A stretch of 64,000 nucleotides of DNA from Nitrososphaeria archaeon (GCA_029775915.1 JARVKA010000005.1:44738-108737), one strand, 5' to 3'. Shown: positions 8,056 to 17,573, numbered from the stretch's first letter. A program made the numbers and translations. The notes: a model not told the origin generated them from the letters alone.

Positions 8056-10139
8056 CTCATTATCACATTACCATAATTATCAATCTCAGCCAACCAATTT
8101 GGATATACTACTATAGTTGAGTCATACTGCTCAATAATCGCAGGCCCATCAATAATATTCCCAGATTTTAACTTCTCTCTATTAAATACTTTACAATTAA
8201 TATATTGATTAGATTCTTCAAAGAAAACTTCTCTCTCTCCAATTACACTATCGATTGAATATTGAGCTTCTCCTTTCTCAATTACTTTCAATCTCGGTTT
8301 TTTAACAATACCTATAATTACAACTCTAGCATTCACAATCTCAACATCACCCTCTCTCGCTGAATATCCATAAGTTTCTTCATGCTTATTGTGAAAATCA
8401 TCTATAAGCTTCATTAAACTCTCATTTGTAAGTGGTTTAGCTATTGGTATAATCAATTCATAAGATTGGCCAACATACCTCATATCGAGATACCTTTGCA
8501 CTATTATATCACCTTTAAAGAATTTTGGCATCATATTCAAACCTTCAATCTCAAGATCATTAAATACTCGCTCTACTTCATTAACAATTTCAAAACTTAC
8601 ATTTTTCATTATCGATTTTATTACTTCATACTTAAAGTCTGAGACAACAAGTCCTAAAGCTGAGAAGAGACCTGGATTTGGAGGTATAATTACTGAGTGT
8701 AAATTTATTTCTTCAGCTAAGGCACAAGCGTGCATCGGTCCAGCACCACCAAAAGCGATCATAGTAAAATCTCTTGGATCATACCCTCTTTCAACAGATA
8801 CTATACGTATAATCTTAGCCATCTCTGAATTAGCGATCTTAATAATACCTGCAGCCGCTTCTATTAATGATAAGCCAGTTTTATTGCAGATTCTTTCTTC
8901 TATCGCTCTTTTCGCTAAATCCATACGTATTTGCAATTCACCACCAAGTAAAAATTTTGGGTTTAATCTGCCAAGAATTAAATTCGCATCAGTTACCGTT
9001 GGTTCTAATCCGCCCAAACCATAACAAGCTGGTCCGGGATAAGCACCCGCACTTAATGGGCCAACCCTTAATGCACCTATCTCATCAACCCATGCCATAG
9101 TTCCGCCACCAGCACTACACTCAGCCAAATCTATAAAAGAGCCTCTTATTGGATAACCGCTACCTTTTACAATTCTACCTTTATGCACACGACCAGCAAC
9201 CTCATACTCTGATGTTGATTCTATAATCCCCTTTCTAATACTACCCGCTTTTGCAGTCGTTCCACCCATATCAAAGCTTATAACATCTCTTAATCCAAGA
9301 ATATTTGAATAAAATGCTGATGCAACCACACCTGATGCCGGTCCTGATTCAATAATAGTTGTAGGCTTTTTAGAAACATAATCTATAGATGCCATACCTC
9401 CACTCGATTGCATAATGAAAAAAGGTGCTGAAATCTTAAACTCTCTTAATCCATCTATTAAATTCTTAAGATACTTGGATACAATAGGCATGAGCATAAC
9501 ATTAACGATAGTTGTACTAAATCTTTCATACTCTCTATATTCTTTTGTAACTTCAGATGAGCAACATACATAGAGATTAGGCAGATTTTTTATAACCTCC
9601 TCTTTAACTCTCAATTCGTGAATTGGATTTACATATGAGTTTAAGAAGCATATAGCTACAGCCTCTATACCTTCGCTCTTAATCTTATCGATAATCGAGT
9701 ACACATCATTAATATTTAATGGCTCTATAATATTACCAAAAGCATCTATTCGCTCCCTTACCTCAAATCTAAATTTACGTTGAATGAGTTGCTTAGGTTT
9801 TTGGAAGAATAAGTTATAAAGCTCAGCCCTTCTCTGCCTTCCAATTTCAACAATATCTTTGAATCCATAAGTTGTTATTAATGCTGTTTTTGGAAGATTT
9901 AACTCAACCTGCCCGAGTATCGCATTTGTAGCTATCGTTGTTGCATGAACGATTAACTCGATATCTTTCACATCGATACCTTTAGTAAATCTATGGAAGG
10001 AGTCTAAAACGCCTATTGATGGATTTTTAGGCGTTGTAGGTACCTTAATATTTATAATCTCACCACTCTCTCCTAAAGCTACCAAATCTGTAAATGTCCC
10101 ACCTATATCTACACCAACTCTAAACAATTTTTTCTCCAT
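8043..10139 (-). CDS. hyuA: Hydantoinase A / oxoprolinase-family ATPase subunit
   Basis: A 698-residue protein with the actin-like ATPase opening VDIGGTFTD at residues 9-17, the later phosphate-binding block SFDMGGTTAKAG, and the FGGAGPMHACALAEE motif of the HyuA / 5-oxoprolinase / acetone carboxylase beta family. It provides the ATP-dependent half of the HyuAB enzyme. Full length for the family. A TATA-like TTTATAAAT on the minus strand at about 10156-10164 suggests a nearly leaderless transcript starting at this gene. MetE-like gene lies 45 bases before that on the same strand. Confidence 0.88.
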   Translation of the reverse strand: MEKKLFRVGVDIGGTFTDLVALGESGEIINIKVPTTPKNPSIGVLDSFHRFTKGIDVKDIELIVHATTIATNAILGQVELNLPKTALITTYGFKDIVEIGRQRRAELYNLFFQKPKQLIQRKFRFEVRERIDAFGNIIEPLNINDVYSIIDKIKSEGIEAVAICFLNSYVNPIHELRVKEEVIKNLPNLYVCCSSEVTKEYREYERFSTTIVNVMLMPIVSKYLKNLIDGLREFKISAPFFIMQSSGGMASIDYVSKKPTTIIESGPASGVVASAFYSNILGLRDVISFDMGGTTAKAGSIRKGIIESTSEYEVAGRVHKGRIVKGSGYPIRGSFIDLAECSAGGGTMAWVDEIGALRVGPLSAGAYPGPACYGLGGLEPTVTDANLILGRLNPKFLLGGELQIRMDLAKRAIEERICNKTGLSLIEAAAGIIKIANSEMAKIIRIVSVERGYDPRDFTMIAFGGAGPMHACALAEEINLHSVIIPPNPGLFSALGLVVSDFKYEVIKSIMKNVSFEIVNEVERVFNDLEIEGLNMMPKFFKGDIIVQRYLDMRYVGQSYELIIPIAKPLTNESLMKLIDDFHNKHEETYGYSAREGDVEIVNARVVIIGIVKKPRLKVIEKGEAQYSIDSVIGEREVFFEESNQYINCKVFNREKLKSGNIIDGPAIIEQYDSTIVVYPNWLAEIDNYGNVIMRWKK

Positions 10140-10216
10140 TTATACACAAATACTTTATTTATAAACGCTATGCTAAATCGCTATAATTGAATCTGAATAG
10201 CAAAATTCATTCGATC

Positions 10217-11185
10217 TTAAAAGAATTGTGCAGATAAACTTAGATTTTCCAATATTTTCTCTGCCACTAAGGGTGGGGTATTTCTTAAACCACAATCTGG
10301 ATGTATATACTCAATATTCTCCTCACCCAAAATATTCTTTATATTACGTAATCTTTTTACTACTTCATCCACACTCTCAACATCATCCTCCTTTACCGCA
10401 ACTACAGATATGCAACCCACACCAATCTTAACCTTATGCTCCTCAACCTTCTCCTTTGAGAGAACTTGAATATTGGATGATTCTAATGAGCTACTAAAAG
10501 CAAGGCTCAGTGTTGGAATGTGTAGCTTTAATAAATTATTAAACAGCTCTTTTGTTAACGCTCCACACACATGCGCACTCATCCTACTCATTAATCGATT
10601 AGGGATACCATCTATCATAGAATTAATAATCTTAATCGCTTTATCAATATCCATAAATCTGGTTGAAAGAATCGGTTCATCTATTTGTACCAAAGAACCG
10701 TTTTCAAGAAGCTCGATTATTAAAGGTTGTATCGCATTAGCCAAATCTGAGTAAATGCGATAATCCTTGATACTACTGTAATATTCAACTCCATTAATAG
10801 CACAATTTAAACCTAAGGTGATAGGGCCGGTTACGGCAGTTTTTATCTTCACATCGAACCTATTCAACTCCCTCAAGTAAGCTTGAGTATATTTAAAGTC
10901 TTGAACTTTTATAAACTCTGAAGGATTATCCATAGGTTTAATTTTACCACCTATACGAAGGCCTTTAGCTAACTTTACCAATCCTGGGATTTGATAAAAG
11001 TATTCAATCATATCCGCACGTGGTTCACCATCTGAGACTATATCGATACCATACTTTAATTGTAGGTTTAAATTCGATTTTATCAACTCATGAGTAGGGA
11101 TATTCAATATTGGGAGACTACCTATTACTGTTTTTACCAATGGCATAATTGTGTTAAACTTTTCCAAAGTATCATATAAGACCAT
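10217..11185 (-). CDS. MetE-like (cobalamin-independent methionine synthase core) protein
   Basis: About 322 residues covering only the catalytic C-terminal barrel of cobalamin-independent methionine synthase. Visible family motifs are SDGEPRADM, TGPITLG, QIDEP, the zinc-ligand-like HVCG, and HPDCGLRNTPP near the end with the final Cys ligand. Full-length bacterial MetE is about 750 residues; archaeal short forms of this size accept the methyl group from a methylated corrinoid or other donor. ATG 11185 is chosen; a GTG at 11191 is also possible. It lies upstream of hyuAB on the same strand. It may methylate homocysteine, or act on another thiol (uncertain). Confidence 0.75.
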   Translation of the reverse strand: MVLYDTLEKFNTIMPLVKTVIGSLPILNIPTHELIKSNLNLQLKYGIDIVSDGEPRADMIEYFYQIPGLVKLAKGLRIGGKIKPMDNPSEFIKVQDFKYTQAYLRELNRFDVKIKTAVTGPITLGLNCAINGVEYYSSIKDYRIYSDLANAIQPLIIELLENGSLVQIDEPILSTRFMDIDKAIKIINSMIDGIPNRLMSRMSAHVCGALTKELFNNLLKLHIPTLSLAFSSSLESSNIQVLSKEKVEEHKVKIGVGCISVVAVKEDDVESVDEVVKRLRNIKNILGEENIEYIHPDCGLRNTPPLVAEKILENLSLSAQFF

Positions 11186-11267
11186 CGTCACATAGCTGGT
11201 TAAAATTTAGCTTATTTCTCTATTCAAAAGCTTAAAATCATACAATTGATATTAATTTTTAAGGGAT

Positions 11268-11690
11268 ATGTTAAATTGTGTATTTTGCAACATTATTGGA
11301 GGTAAGAGTGACGCAGCTATTATATATAATGATGAATCTTTTATAGCCTTTATGGATCATCGCCCAATCACCAAAGGGCATACGCTTGTTCTTCCAAAGA
11401 AACATTATCCTACGATTCTTGATATGCCTCCTTCAGAAGTTTGTAAACTTTTCATTTTAGTAGTAAAAATCGCTAAGGCAGTGAGGGATGCGATGCATGC
11501 AGATGGTTTTAATTTAGGTCAAAATAATGGAAAAGCCGCTTCTCAAATAGTCCCTCACGTGCATGTACATATTATACCTAGATATATAAATGATAATTTT
11601 AAACGTTCTTCACGAAAACTGGTTGCATTAGAAGAATTAAAAAAAGATGCAGAACTTATAATAAAAGAGATTTTAAGAGAGAATATATGA
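11268..11690 (+). CDS. HIT-family nucleotide hydrolase
   Basis: A 140-residue histidine-triad protein. The N-terminal CVFCNII pair of cysteines is a zinc site typical of many HIT proteins, and the catalytic triad is HVHVHIIP near residue 97. These proteins hydrolyse nucleoside phosphoramidates or dinucleotides such as Ap4A. The gene is single, divergent from the MetE-like gene and converging on the nicotinamidase gene. Its precise substrate is not predictable. Confidence 0.88.
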   Translation: MLNCVFCNIIGGKSDAAIIYNDESFIAFMDHRPITKGHTLVLPKKHYPTILDMPPSEVCKLFILVVKIAKAVRDAMHADGFNLGQNNGKAASQIVPHVHVHIIPRYINDNFKRSSRKLVALEELKKDAELIIKEILRENI

Positions 11691-11697
11691 AATAGTT

Positions 11698-12297
11698 TCA
11701 TTGAGTGAAAATTTGGGATAAAGTTGCTTTCTCTGCACCTTTCTCCATCATTATCTTTATCGCTCTTTCACTATCACCTTTATTAACATCAACACCTTTA
11801 GAAGCGTCTTCAAGAAATACTACATGAAAACCCTCTTTCAAAGCATCTAAAACTGTAGCCTTTACACAATAATCGGTAGCGAGACCACCTATAAAAACTG
11901 TTTTAATCCCTTGATCTTTAAGTAATGATGAAAGATTCGTCCCCTCAAAGCCTGAGTAAGCTTCACGATCAGGGCTCGTACCTTTCGATATTATCTTAAC
12001 ACCTTTTGGTAAAGCTAATTTTGGATGAAATTCCGCACCTCTCGTATTTTGTATGCAATGTGGCGGCCATGTTCCACCCCTAGTTTTAAATGAGATGTGA
12101 TTTGGAGGGTGCCAATCTCTAGTTGCATAAATACTTGCTCCAGCTTTTACAAATTTTTCAATATACTTATTCAAAATAGGTATAATTTTATCACCATCCG
12201 GTACGGGTAAAGCACCGTTAGGACAGAAATCATTTTGCACATCTATAATCAAGAGTGCAGAATCTTTACCAATAATATATCGCTTCTCCAATTTCAT
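11698..12297 (-). CDS. pncA: Nicotinamidase (isochorismatase fold)
   Basis: A 199-residue cysteine hydrolase. Catalytic Asp is in IIDVQNDFCPNGALPV, metal ligands are in ATRDWHPPNH, the lysine region is KGTSPDREAYSGF, and the nucleophile is in GLATDYCVKATVLDAL. The sequence follows the PncA pattern (FCPGGAL-like loop, WPPHC, SGFEG) closely, so nicotinamide to nicotinate conversion in NAD salvage is the likely role. It starts at an ATG and stands alone. Confidence 0.88.
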   Translation of the reverse strand: MKLEKRYIIGKDSALLIIDVQNDFCPNGALPVPDGDKIIPILNKYIEKFVKAGASIYATRDWHPPNHISFKTRGGTWPPHCIQNTRGAEFHPKLALPKGVKIISKGTSPDREAYSGFEGTNLSSLLKDQGIKTVFIGGLATDYCVKATVLDALKEGFHVVFLEDASKGVDVNKGDSERAIKIMMEKGAEKATLSQIFTQ

Positions 12298-12419
12298 CGT
12301 ATATTGCCTATACGCTCACACAAATAAGCATTGTGGTTATGCATAAAGGTAATGTCCGGATAAGGTAGGTATTTAAGGTGGCAGACCCAGCTTTATTACA
12401 CGATATAGTGGTCTGCAGG

Positions 12420-12770
12420 AGACATAGAATCAAATGAGTTATTGGTTCTCGAGGCATCTTGTGGAAGAAGTTGTCTAAACGCCCTTCTATTCCTAAGAAG
12501 ATCCTCAGATTATAAATAAATAAGACTAAGGTGATCGTCGATAAGGGTAATGATATTCATTGGCATTGAATAGGCTTGGATTAGAGTATGAGCATCATAG
12601 ATTCAGAGAGAGGATAAGGTTAAGAGGTTCTTCAGATACTTGAAAGAAGGGCGTCTATATTTCACCACAAGCTTAGCTCAAGAATCCATGATAAGGAATA
12701 ATTAATCTTAACCTATTCTTGAATCTATTCACATTCTACTACCAGACAATAAGTACGGGGTGGATAGACA
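12420..12770 (+). pseudogene. Decayed IS6-type transposase remnant
   Basis: No open frame survives, but fragments in shifting frames match the C-terminal half of IS6-family DDE transposases. KKILRL-stop-INKTKVIVDKGNDIHWH runs from 12495, with an internal TAA at 12513. LGLEYEHHRFRER starts at 12575 in a new frame. VKRFFRYLKE starts at 12619 after another shift. SIFHHKLSSRIHDKE starts at 12654 after a third. In the family these read as FLRK-x-L, VDxGxWY, LGLxxExxxFxxRNxVERFFRxLKxRT and FxHKLSSR. The usual catalytic Glu in VER is Lys here. Terminal inverted repeats were not found. The gap of 560 bases holds no other recognisable feature. Confidence 0.7.
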
Positions 12771-12859
12771 TGGTTATCTGGACAGTATCATAATGGATTA
12801 TCATCAAATAATTTATAAATGAATAAGTTTAAAAGCACTCTTCTTATCATTACAATAAT

Positions 12860-13213
12860 ATGCATTTATCTGATATACAAAAGTTGAGTAGAGATTTTGA
12901 ATTGGAGCGAGGTTGGGAAAAGTTCCCAAGCTCATTGGTATTTGTTCACTTAATTGAAGAGTTAGGTGAAATTGGTAGATATATTACATATGAAGAAGGG
13001 TATAAAGCTCCTGGATTGGGTCATCATTGGAAGAAAAAAGGATTAAGTAGAGAGTTTGCTCAAGCATTTTCATTATTCATTCAATTAGCGAATCGTTACA
13101 ATATCGATTTGGAAAAAGAGTTTGAGAAGGAGTTAAAATTAATGAGAAAGAGATTCAAAGTTGAAGAGTGGAGAGAATATATGAATAAATATACTCAAAG
13201 GAATAAACCATAA
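12860..13213 (+). CDS. MazG-like nucleotide pyrophosphohydrolase-family protein
   Basis: A 117-residue, mostly helical protein. The opening HLSDIQKLSRDFELERGW and the HLIEELGEIGRYI helix match the MazG-like all-alpha NTP pyrophosphatase fold, with EExxE metal ligands near residues 32-36. The second helix pair reads SREFAQAFSLFIQLANRYNIDLE; the usual ExxD has an atypical form here, so enzymatic activity is uncertain. The gene stands alone between the transposase remnant and the UroD-like gene. Confidence 0.7.
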   Translation: MHLSDIQKLSRDFELERGWEKFPSSLVFVHLIEELGEIGRYITYEEGYKAPGLGHHWKKKGLSREFAQAFSLFIQLANRYNIDLEKEFEKELKLMRKRFKVEEWREYMNKYTQRNKP

Positions 13214-13307
13214 AAAGTTTTCAAATGAGTTTAATTTTAAAAGGTAAATTGAAAATTTTTATGTTAAAGTGCGCTTTCTTTTTTATTAAGATGTTTAAAG
13301 CACTATA

Positions 13308-14411
13308 TTAAATGTTAATTGGATATTTACCGTACTTCCTCGCTGCTTTTACCATAGCTAAACAATTCTCTAACTTCGCATCAACTACCCAAGTATTGCT
13401 ACTTGATAGTATATAACCTCCACCTGGAGCAGCACATTTAATAATTCGCTTTACTTCCTCTTCAACTTCATTTACACTCCCTCTTGGTAATAAATAACTA
13501 GTATCAACATTTCCCATTAACACAAGTTTATCACCATACTTCTTTTTCACTTCACATATATTCATTCCAGCCACTGGTTCTAAAGAATGGATTCCATCAA
13601 CGATTTCACTCAACTTTGGTAATAGTAAATTTATATTTCCATCACTATGTTTGATATACTTCAACCCTTTGCTATGAGCAGTATCTACTTCTCTCTTTAA
13701 ATTGGGCCAAATCATATCCTCATAATACTTTAAAGGCATTAGTGGACCTGATTTTTCAGCAAAGTCACCAGCACTCATTATAAAGTCTGCTCCAAGTTCT
13801 GCTGCAATCTTTATCTCTTCACAAGCATAATTCGTTATTCGAGAAATTAATCTTTTAACAGACTTAGGATTTTCGCGTAACGCTTTAAAGAAATTTGTAA
13901 TGCCTAAGCTATACCATGCAGTAGCAAATGGTGTATCCATTTTATGGTATACAGCCATTTCACCCTTTACGATTTTTACTAAGTATTTCAAGCCTGGGAT
14001 ATCTTCTGGCATATTTGGAAAATTAGCCTCAAATTCCTCTATGGTAGTTCCATTAGCTCCTCCACGTAAATAAGTCAATGCATTTGCATAGGGGTTATAG
14101 CCCCATATAGCTCCCCATTGATCTGCTACGGTACCATCGGGTAAGAGCTTGTATACCTTACCTTTAAACATACTATTGGTAGGTCTATGAAGTATAGCAT
14201 CAAAACCAACCTTTTTGCAAAATTCTACATTCAACTCTACATAATGCTTTACATTCTCTTCATAACCCATCTTCACCACTTCAGAAGGTTCTTGAATGAT
14301 CTTTTTGCCCAATATATTCTCCATATGCACCGTTTCTACTTGATCTGTAATAGGAACCATATCTGGCTCTTCATGGTCAAGAGTTTTGAGAACCCTTTCT
14401 CTACTATTCAT
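13308..14411 (-). CDS. UroD-like methyltransferase-family protein
   Basis: A 367-residue protein of the uroporphyrinogen decarboxylase superfamily, closest in look to the corrinoid/coenzyme M methyltransferase branch rather than HemE. Its N-terminus RERVLKTLDHEEPDMVPI and the C-terminal GNVDTSYLLPRGSVNEVEEEVKRII are typical. The HxC zinc motif of MtaA-type enzymes is replaced by HSDGNINLLLP, and LEPVAGMNICEVKKKYG follows. It is the last gene of the operon that carries tctCBA, 39 bases after the tctA stop. It may demethylate or otherwise process the imported compound (inference). Confidence 0.75.
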   Translation of the reverse strand: MNSRERVLKTLDHEEPDMVPITDQVETVHMENILGKKIIQEPSEVVKMGYEENVKHYVELNVEFCKKVGFDAILHRPTNSMFKGKVYKLLPDGTVADQWGAIWGYNPYANALTYLRGGANGTTIEEFEANFPNMPEDIPGLKYLVKIVKGEMAVYHKMDTPFATAWYSLGITNFFKALRENPKSVKRLISRITNYACEEIKIAAELGADFIMSAGDFAEKSGPLMPLKYYEDMIWPNLKREVDTAHSKGLKYIKHSDGNINLLLPKLSEIVDGIHSLEPVAGMNICEVKKKYGDKLVLMGNVDTSYLLPRGSVNEVEEEVKRIIKCAAPGGGYILSSSNTWVVDAKLENCLAMVKAARKYGKYPINI

Positions 14412-14450
14412 AAATTTCTAAAAATTTTAAGTAATGAAGTTTATTTAACT

Positions 14451-15947
14451 TTATTCTTTCGCTTCAATTATGGGGATTCTTTTTCCTCGAATTTTACTTA
14501 ATAATGGTATTAATAGCAAAATGATTGTAATGGCTAGAATTGTTCCACTTATCGGTCTTGTGAAGAATATCATTGGATTTCCTCCTGAGACTAACAAGCT
14601 TCTACGAAGGTTCCTTTCAGTCAATTCGCCAAGTACCAAGCCCATAACTATTGGAGCGAGTGGCCATTTATACTCCTCTAATATATATCCAATAATACCA
14701 AAGATGAAAAGTATCCAAACATCGATTATATTATTTCTAACGGCGAATGTACCACCTATGCAAAGAATCAATATCAATGGTCCTAGAATACCTTTAGGGA
14801 TTTGAAGCAATTTTACAAAGTATCGAATGAATATTGGTGAAATTAAGATTATAGATATATTAGCAAAAATCGCTCCAAAAATAACTGTATATGCAAATAC
14901 TGGGAATTGTGAAAATAGGAGTGGGCCGGGTCTGAGCCCATGGAAGATAAGACCTCCAAGCAGGATAGCTGTAGTCGCACTACCGGGGATTCCAAAGGCG
15001 AATAAAGGTATCATAGCACCCATAGCTGCAGCATTATTCGCTGATTCAGGAGCAGCGATACCTTCAGGTATCCCAGTTCCAAACTTTTTATCCCTCCACT
15101 TACCGGAGGCTAAAGCGTAACTAACGAAAGCGGCTGTAGTTGCACCTATACCTGGAAGAATTCCAATACCCAAGCCTACTGGTATAGTTAAGGAGTAAAT
15201 TGGGGAGACTTTTTTAATCGCTTTCAGCTTGGGTAAAACCGTTTTAACCTCCCCTGTAATCTTCATCATTCCAAGTGGATCTTGAACCATTCTGAAGACT
15301 TCAGATACGGCAAAAAGCCCTAAAACGACTGAAATAAAATCTATCCCTGCATTAAGGAATGGAATACCGAATGAAAAGCGAGATATTCCAGTCATAGGGT
15401 CTAAGCCTATCGTTGAGAGCCAAAGTCCGAAAAATGCCCCGATGATGGCTTTTATTGGGTTAGCTACCGCTAACGCAGATACTGCACATAGTGCTAGGAT
15501 AACAAGGGAAAAAGTCTCTGGTGATTCAAAGAGTAAAGCTGCCTCAGCCAATGGAGGGGTTAAAGTAAGTAAAACTAATGCACCTATTGTACCACCTAGG
15601 AATGAGCTGAATATACTCCAACCGAGCGCCTCATGAGCTAAGCCTTTCTTCGTCATTTCATATCCATCGAATACCGTAGCAGATGCTTCTGGAGCACCTG
15701 GAACTCTAAATAAGATAGCGGTGATAGAACCTGAGAAGACCGATGTTGCGTAAATTGCTGATAGGAGGATAAATGCAGTATCAGGGGGCATTTTATATGT
15801 AAAGGGCATCATAACAGCGACCATCATTGTGCCACTAACCCCAGGAGTAGCTCCAGCGAACATTCCTAATATTATTCCAATTAGTAATGTAGCAAAGTTT
15901 AATGGTGTAAACACATTCATTAAGCCTTCTATTATTCCTTCAAACAT
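14451..15947 (-). CDS. tctA: Tripartite tricarboxylate transporter large membrane subunit
   Basis: About 498 residues with roughly 11-12 transmembrane segments. It carries the TctA signature near the N-terminus, GMFAGATPGVSGTMMVAVMMP, and a second copy in the middle, GIGILPGIGATTAAFVSYA, as expected for the internal duplication. The open frame extends upstream to 15998, inside tctB. ATG 15947 is preferred because it follows an AGGTG site and starts as MFEGIIEGLMNVF, a usual TctA beginning. With TctB and TctC it takes up tricarboxylates or other carboxylates using an ion gradient. Confidence 0.9.
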   Translation of the reverse strand: MFEGIIEGLMNVFTPLNFATLLIGIILGMFAGATPGVSGTMMVAVMMPFTYKMPPDTAFILLSAIYATSVFSGSITAILFRVPGAPEASATVFDGYEMTKKGLAHEALGWSIFSSFLGGTIGALVLLTLTPPLAEAALLFESPETFSLVILALCAVSALAVANPIKAIIGAFFGLWLSTIGLDPMTGISRFSFGIPFLNAGIDFISVVLGLFAVSEVFRMVQDPLGMMKITGEVKTVLPKLKAIKKVSPIYSLTIPVGLGIGILPGIGATTAAFVSYALASGKWRDKKFGTGIPEGIAAPESANNAAAMGAMIPLFAFGIPGSATTAILLGGLIFHGLRPGPLLFSQFPVFAYTVIFGAIFANISIILISPIFIRYFVKLLQIPKGILGPLILILCIGGTFAVRNNIIDVWILFIFGIIGYILEEYKWPLAPIVMGLVLGELTERNLRRSLLVSGGNPMIFFTRPISGTILAITIILLLIPLLSKIRGKRIPIIEAKE

Positions 15948-15960
15948 TTTTACACACCTA

Positions 15961-16431
15961 TCAATAAAATATGAGGTTAATCTCCCTAAAAATACCAATA
16001 CCTCTTGGTATAGGTACTAACATTAATATTGGGAATAGTATTATTAGCACTAATGAAATCCCTATTGTAGCAAAAAGTAACCATTTCCAATTTTTAATCC
16101 CTATTGCATACATGTATGTTGCAAGAGCTATTGGTGTTAAAGGTATTAAGCCCATTATTTCAAGAAGGTAAATGTAGCTCAATAGGAAGAGTATTGAGAA
16201 TATAACATTCTTTGTAATCCTTAACCTTGATTTAATCTCTTTTTTAATGCTATTGTAAATGAGTAAGATTGAGAGAAGCATGATGGTACCAAGTAAAAAT
16301 TCTGGGAAGACTTCTGGGCCTATCTCCATAGTAACAGGCCCGGTAATTTGAGTTGAAAGATAGAAAAAGTATATGGAAAAAATAAAAAAGGAGAGGGAGA
16401 TTATGAGTTCCCCTTTATTCACGTTCTTCAT
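15961..16431 (-). CDS. tctB: Tripartite tricarboxylate transporter small membrane subunit
   Basis: A 156-residue protein with four hydrophobic segments (about residues 9-27, 38-58, 75-110, 118-140), the size and layout of TctB. It overlaps the stop of tctC by four bases (ATGA) and is followed 13 bases later by tctA. TctB sequences are poorly conserved, so the call rests on topology plus its place between tctC and tctA. Confidence 0.83.
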   Translation of the reverse strand: MKNVNKGELIISLSFFIFSIYFFYLSTQITGPVTMEIGPEVFPEFLLGTIMLLSILLIYNSIKKEIKSRLRITKNVIFSILFLLSYIYLLEIMGLIPLTPIALATYMYAIGIKNWKWLLFATIGISLVLIILFPILMLVPIPRGIGIFREINLIFY

Positions 16432-17573
16432 TTAATGAAGCCGAGCTCCTTTAACATAGCTGTGAAAAATTCTGCTTCTTTCTTTACAAATTCAGTAAAT
16501 TCCTTTCTTCCCATCCAACCTGGCCTTAAATGTAAGAATTGATCTCTTTCAACTTTTTTATACTCTGGAGTTTGATAAGCAGCATAAAATACTTTTTCTA
16601 AATAATCTACAATATCCTCAGGTACGCCTTTTGCTAAATGAAAGCTTCTCCACCTCCCTATAGTAATATTCCAACCTTTCTCCACGGTTGTAGGAACATC
16701 CTTTAACAAAGGCTCATCTACTCTTTTTTCTACGAAGAGAATCATCGGCTTCATTCTTTTACCCTCAATGAGTGATAGTACTACGCCGGGCTCTTCGAAC
16801 ATCACATCAATCTCACCACTAAGTAATGCTTTATGTGCATCTGGCGCTTTATCATAAGGGACATAAGTAGCTTTAATACCCATAGCTTTTGCTAATGCCA
16901 TAGTAGCTACATCATCCATACCTCCAGAACCAGTCCCACCTATCAATACCTTATTATCTTTTGCATACTTTACAAACTCATCAACATCTTTGAACCTTTT
17001 ATCATCAGGCCTTATAAGCCATGCTCCAAGATCATGTTGAACTCTACAAAGGTGTATGTAATCATCCAGCTTATTCTTATTCCTCCCTAATGGTATGTTA
17101 ATCGCTATATCTATCCCGCCAGCTAGAATTGTGTAGCCATCTGCTGGTTGCTTGAGTAAAGCATCTTCAGCTATAGATGCTGCTGCACCTGGTAAATAGG
17201 TATACACAAATGGCTGACCAAGAATTTGTGAAGCAGGTCCTCCTATTCCTCTTGCAAATAAATCTGTCCCTCCTCCAGGGCCATAACCTATCAAAACTGT
17301 GATTGGTCTTTCAGGATACTTAGGGTGCTTCTCTGGCTTTGGAATGAGTGTAGGCGGCGTAGGTGTTGGCGTGGGTGTAGGAGTGGGAGTAGGTGTTGGA
17401 GTTACGGTTACAGTCACAGTTGTGGTAACAGTCTTTTCTACTACCTTTTCAACTACTTTAGGTGGTAAAGATGCATAATATGCAGCTACTCCTCCTCCAA
17501 AAACTATAGCTCCTACAATAAATGATCCAATATACTTAAGGTATGCTCTTCTATCAATCTTTTCAGCTGACAT
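16428..17573 (-). CDS. tctC: TctC-type extracytoplasmic substrate-binding protein
   Basis: A 381-residue TctC/Bug-family solute receptor. The N-terminus has DRRAYLKYIG followed by a hydrophobic stretch (residues 14-31), which looks like a twin-arginine or membrane-anchor signal. A Val/Thr-rich and then TP-repeat linker (about residues 39-75) tethers the binding domain, a common archaeal surface-protein design. The mature domain begins with YPERPITVLIGYGPGGGTDLFARG, the Bug-family ligand loop. Its preferred ligand is not predictable; the family binds citrate, tricarballylate, aromatic acids and others. Confidence 0.88.
   Translation of the reverse strand: MSAEKIDRRAYLKYIGSFIVGAIVFGGGVAAYYASLPPKVVEKVVEKTVTTTVTVTVTPTPTPTPTPTPTPTPPTLIPKPEKHPKYPERPITVLIGYGPGGGTDLFARGIGGPASQILGQPFVYTYLPGAAASIAEDALLKQPADGYTILAGGIDIAINIPLGRNKNKLDDYIHLCRVQHDLGAWLIRPDDKRFKDVDEFVKYAKDNKVLIGGTGSGGMDDVATMALAKAMGIKATYVPYDKAPDAHKALLSGEIDVMFEEPGVVLSLIEGKRMKPMILFVEKRVDEPLLKDVPTTVEKGWNITIGRWRSFHLAKGVPEDIVDYLEKVFYAAYQTPEYKKVERDQFLHLRPGWMGRKEFTEFVKKEAEFFTAMLKELGFIK

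Noticed and set aside
12479..12653. 10-bp inverted pair ACGCCCTTCT / AGAAGGGCGT as IS ends
   Set aside because: Both copies lie inside the transposase coding remnant rather than at its edges, so they are unlikely to be terminal repeats.
14470..15120. Plus-strand open frames over tctA
   Set aside because: They are shadows of the well-supported tctA frame on the other strand.
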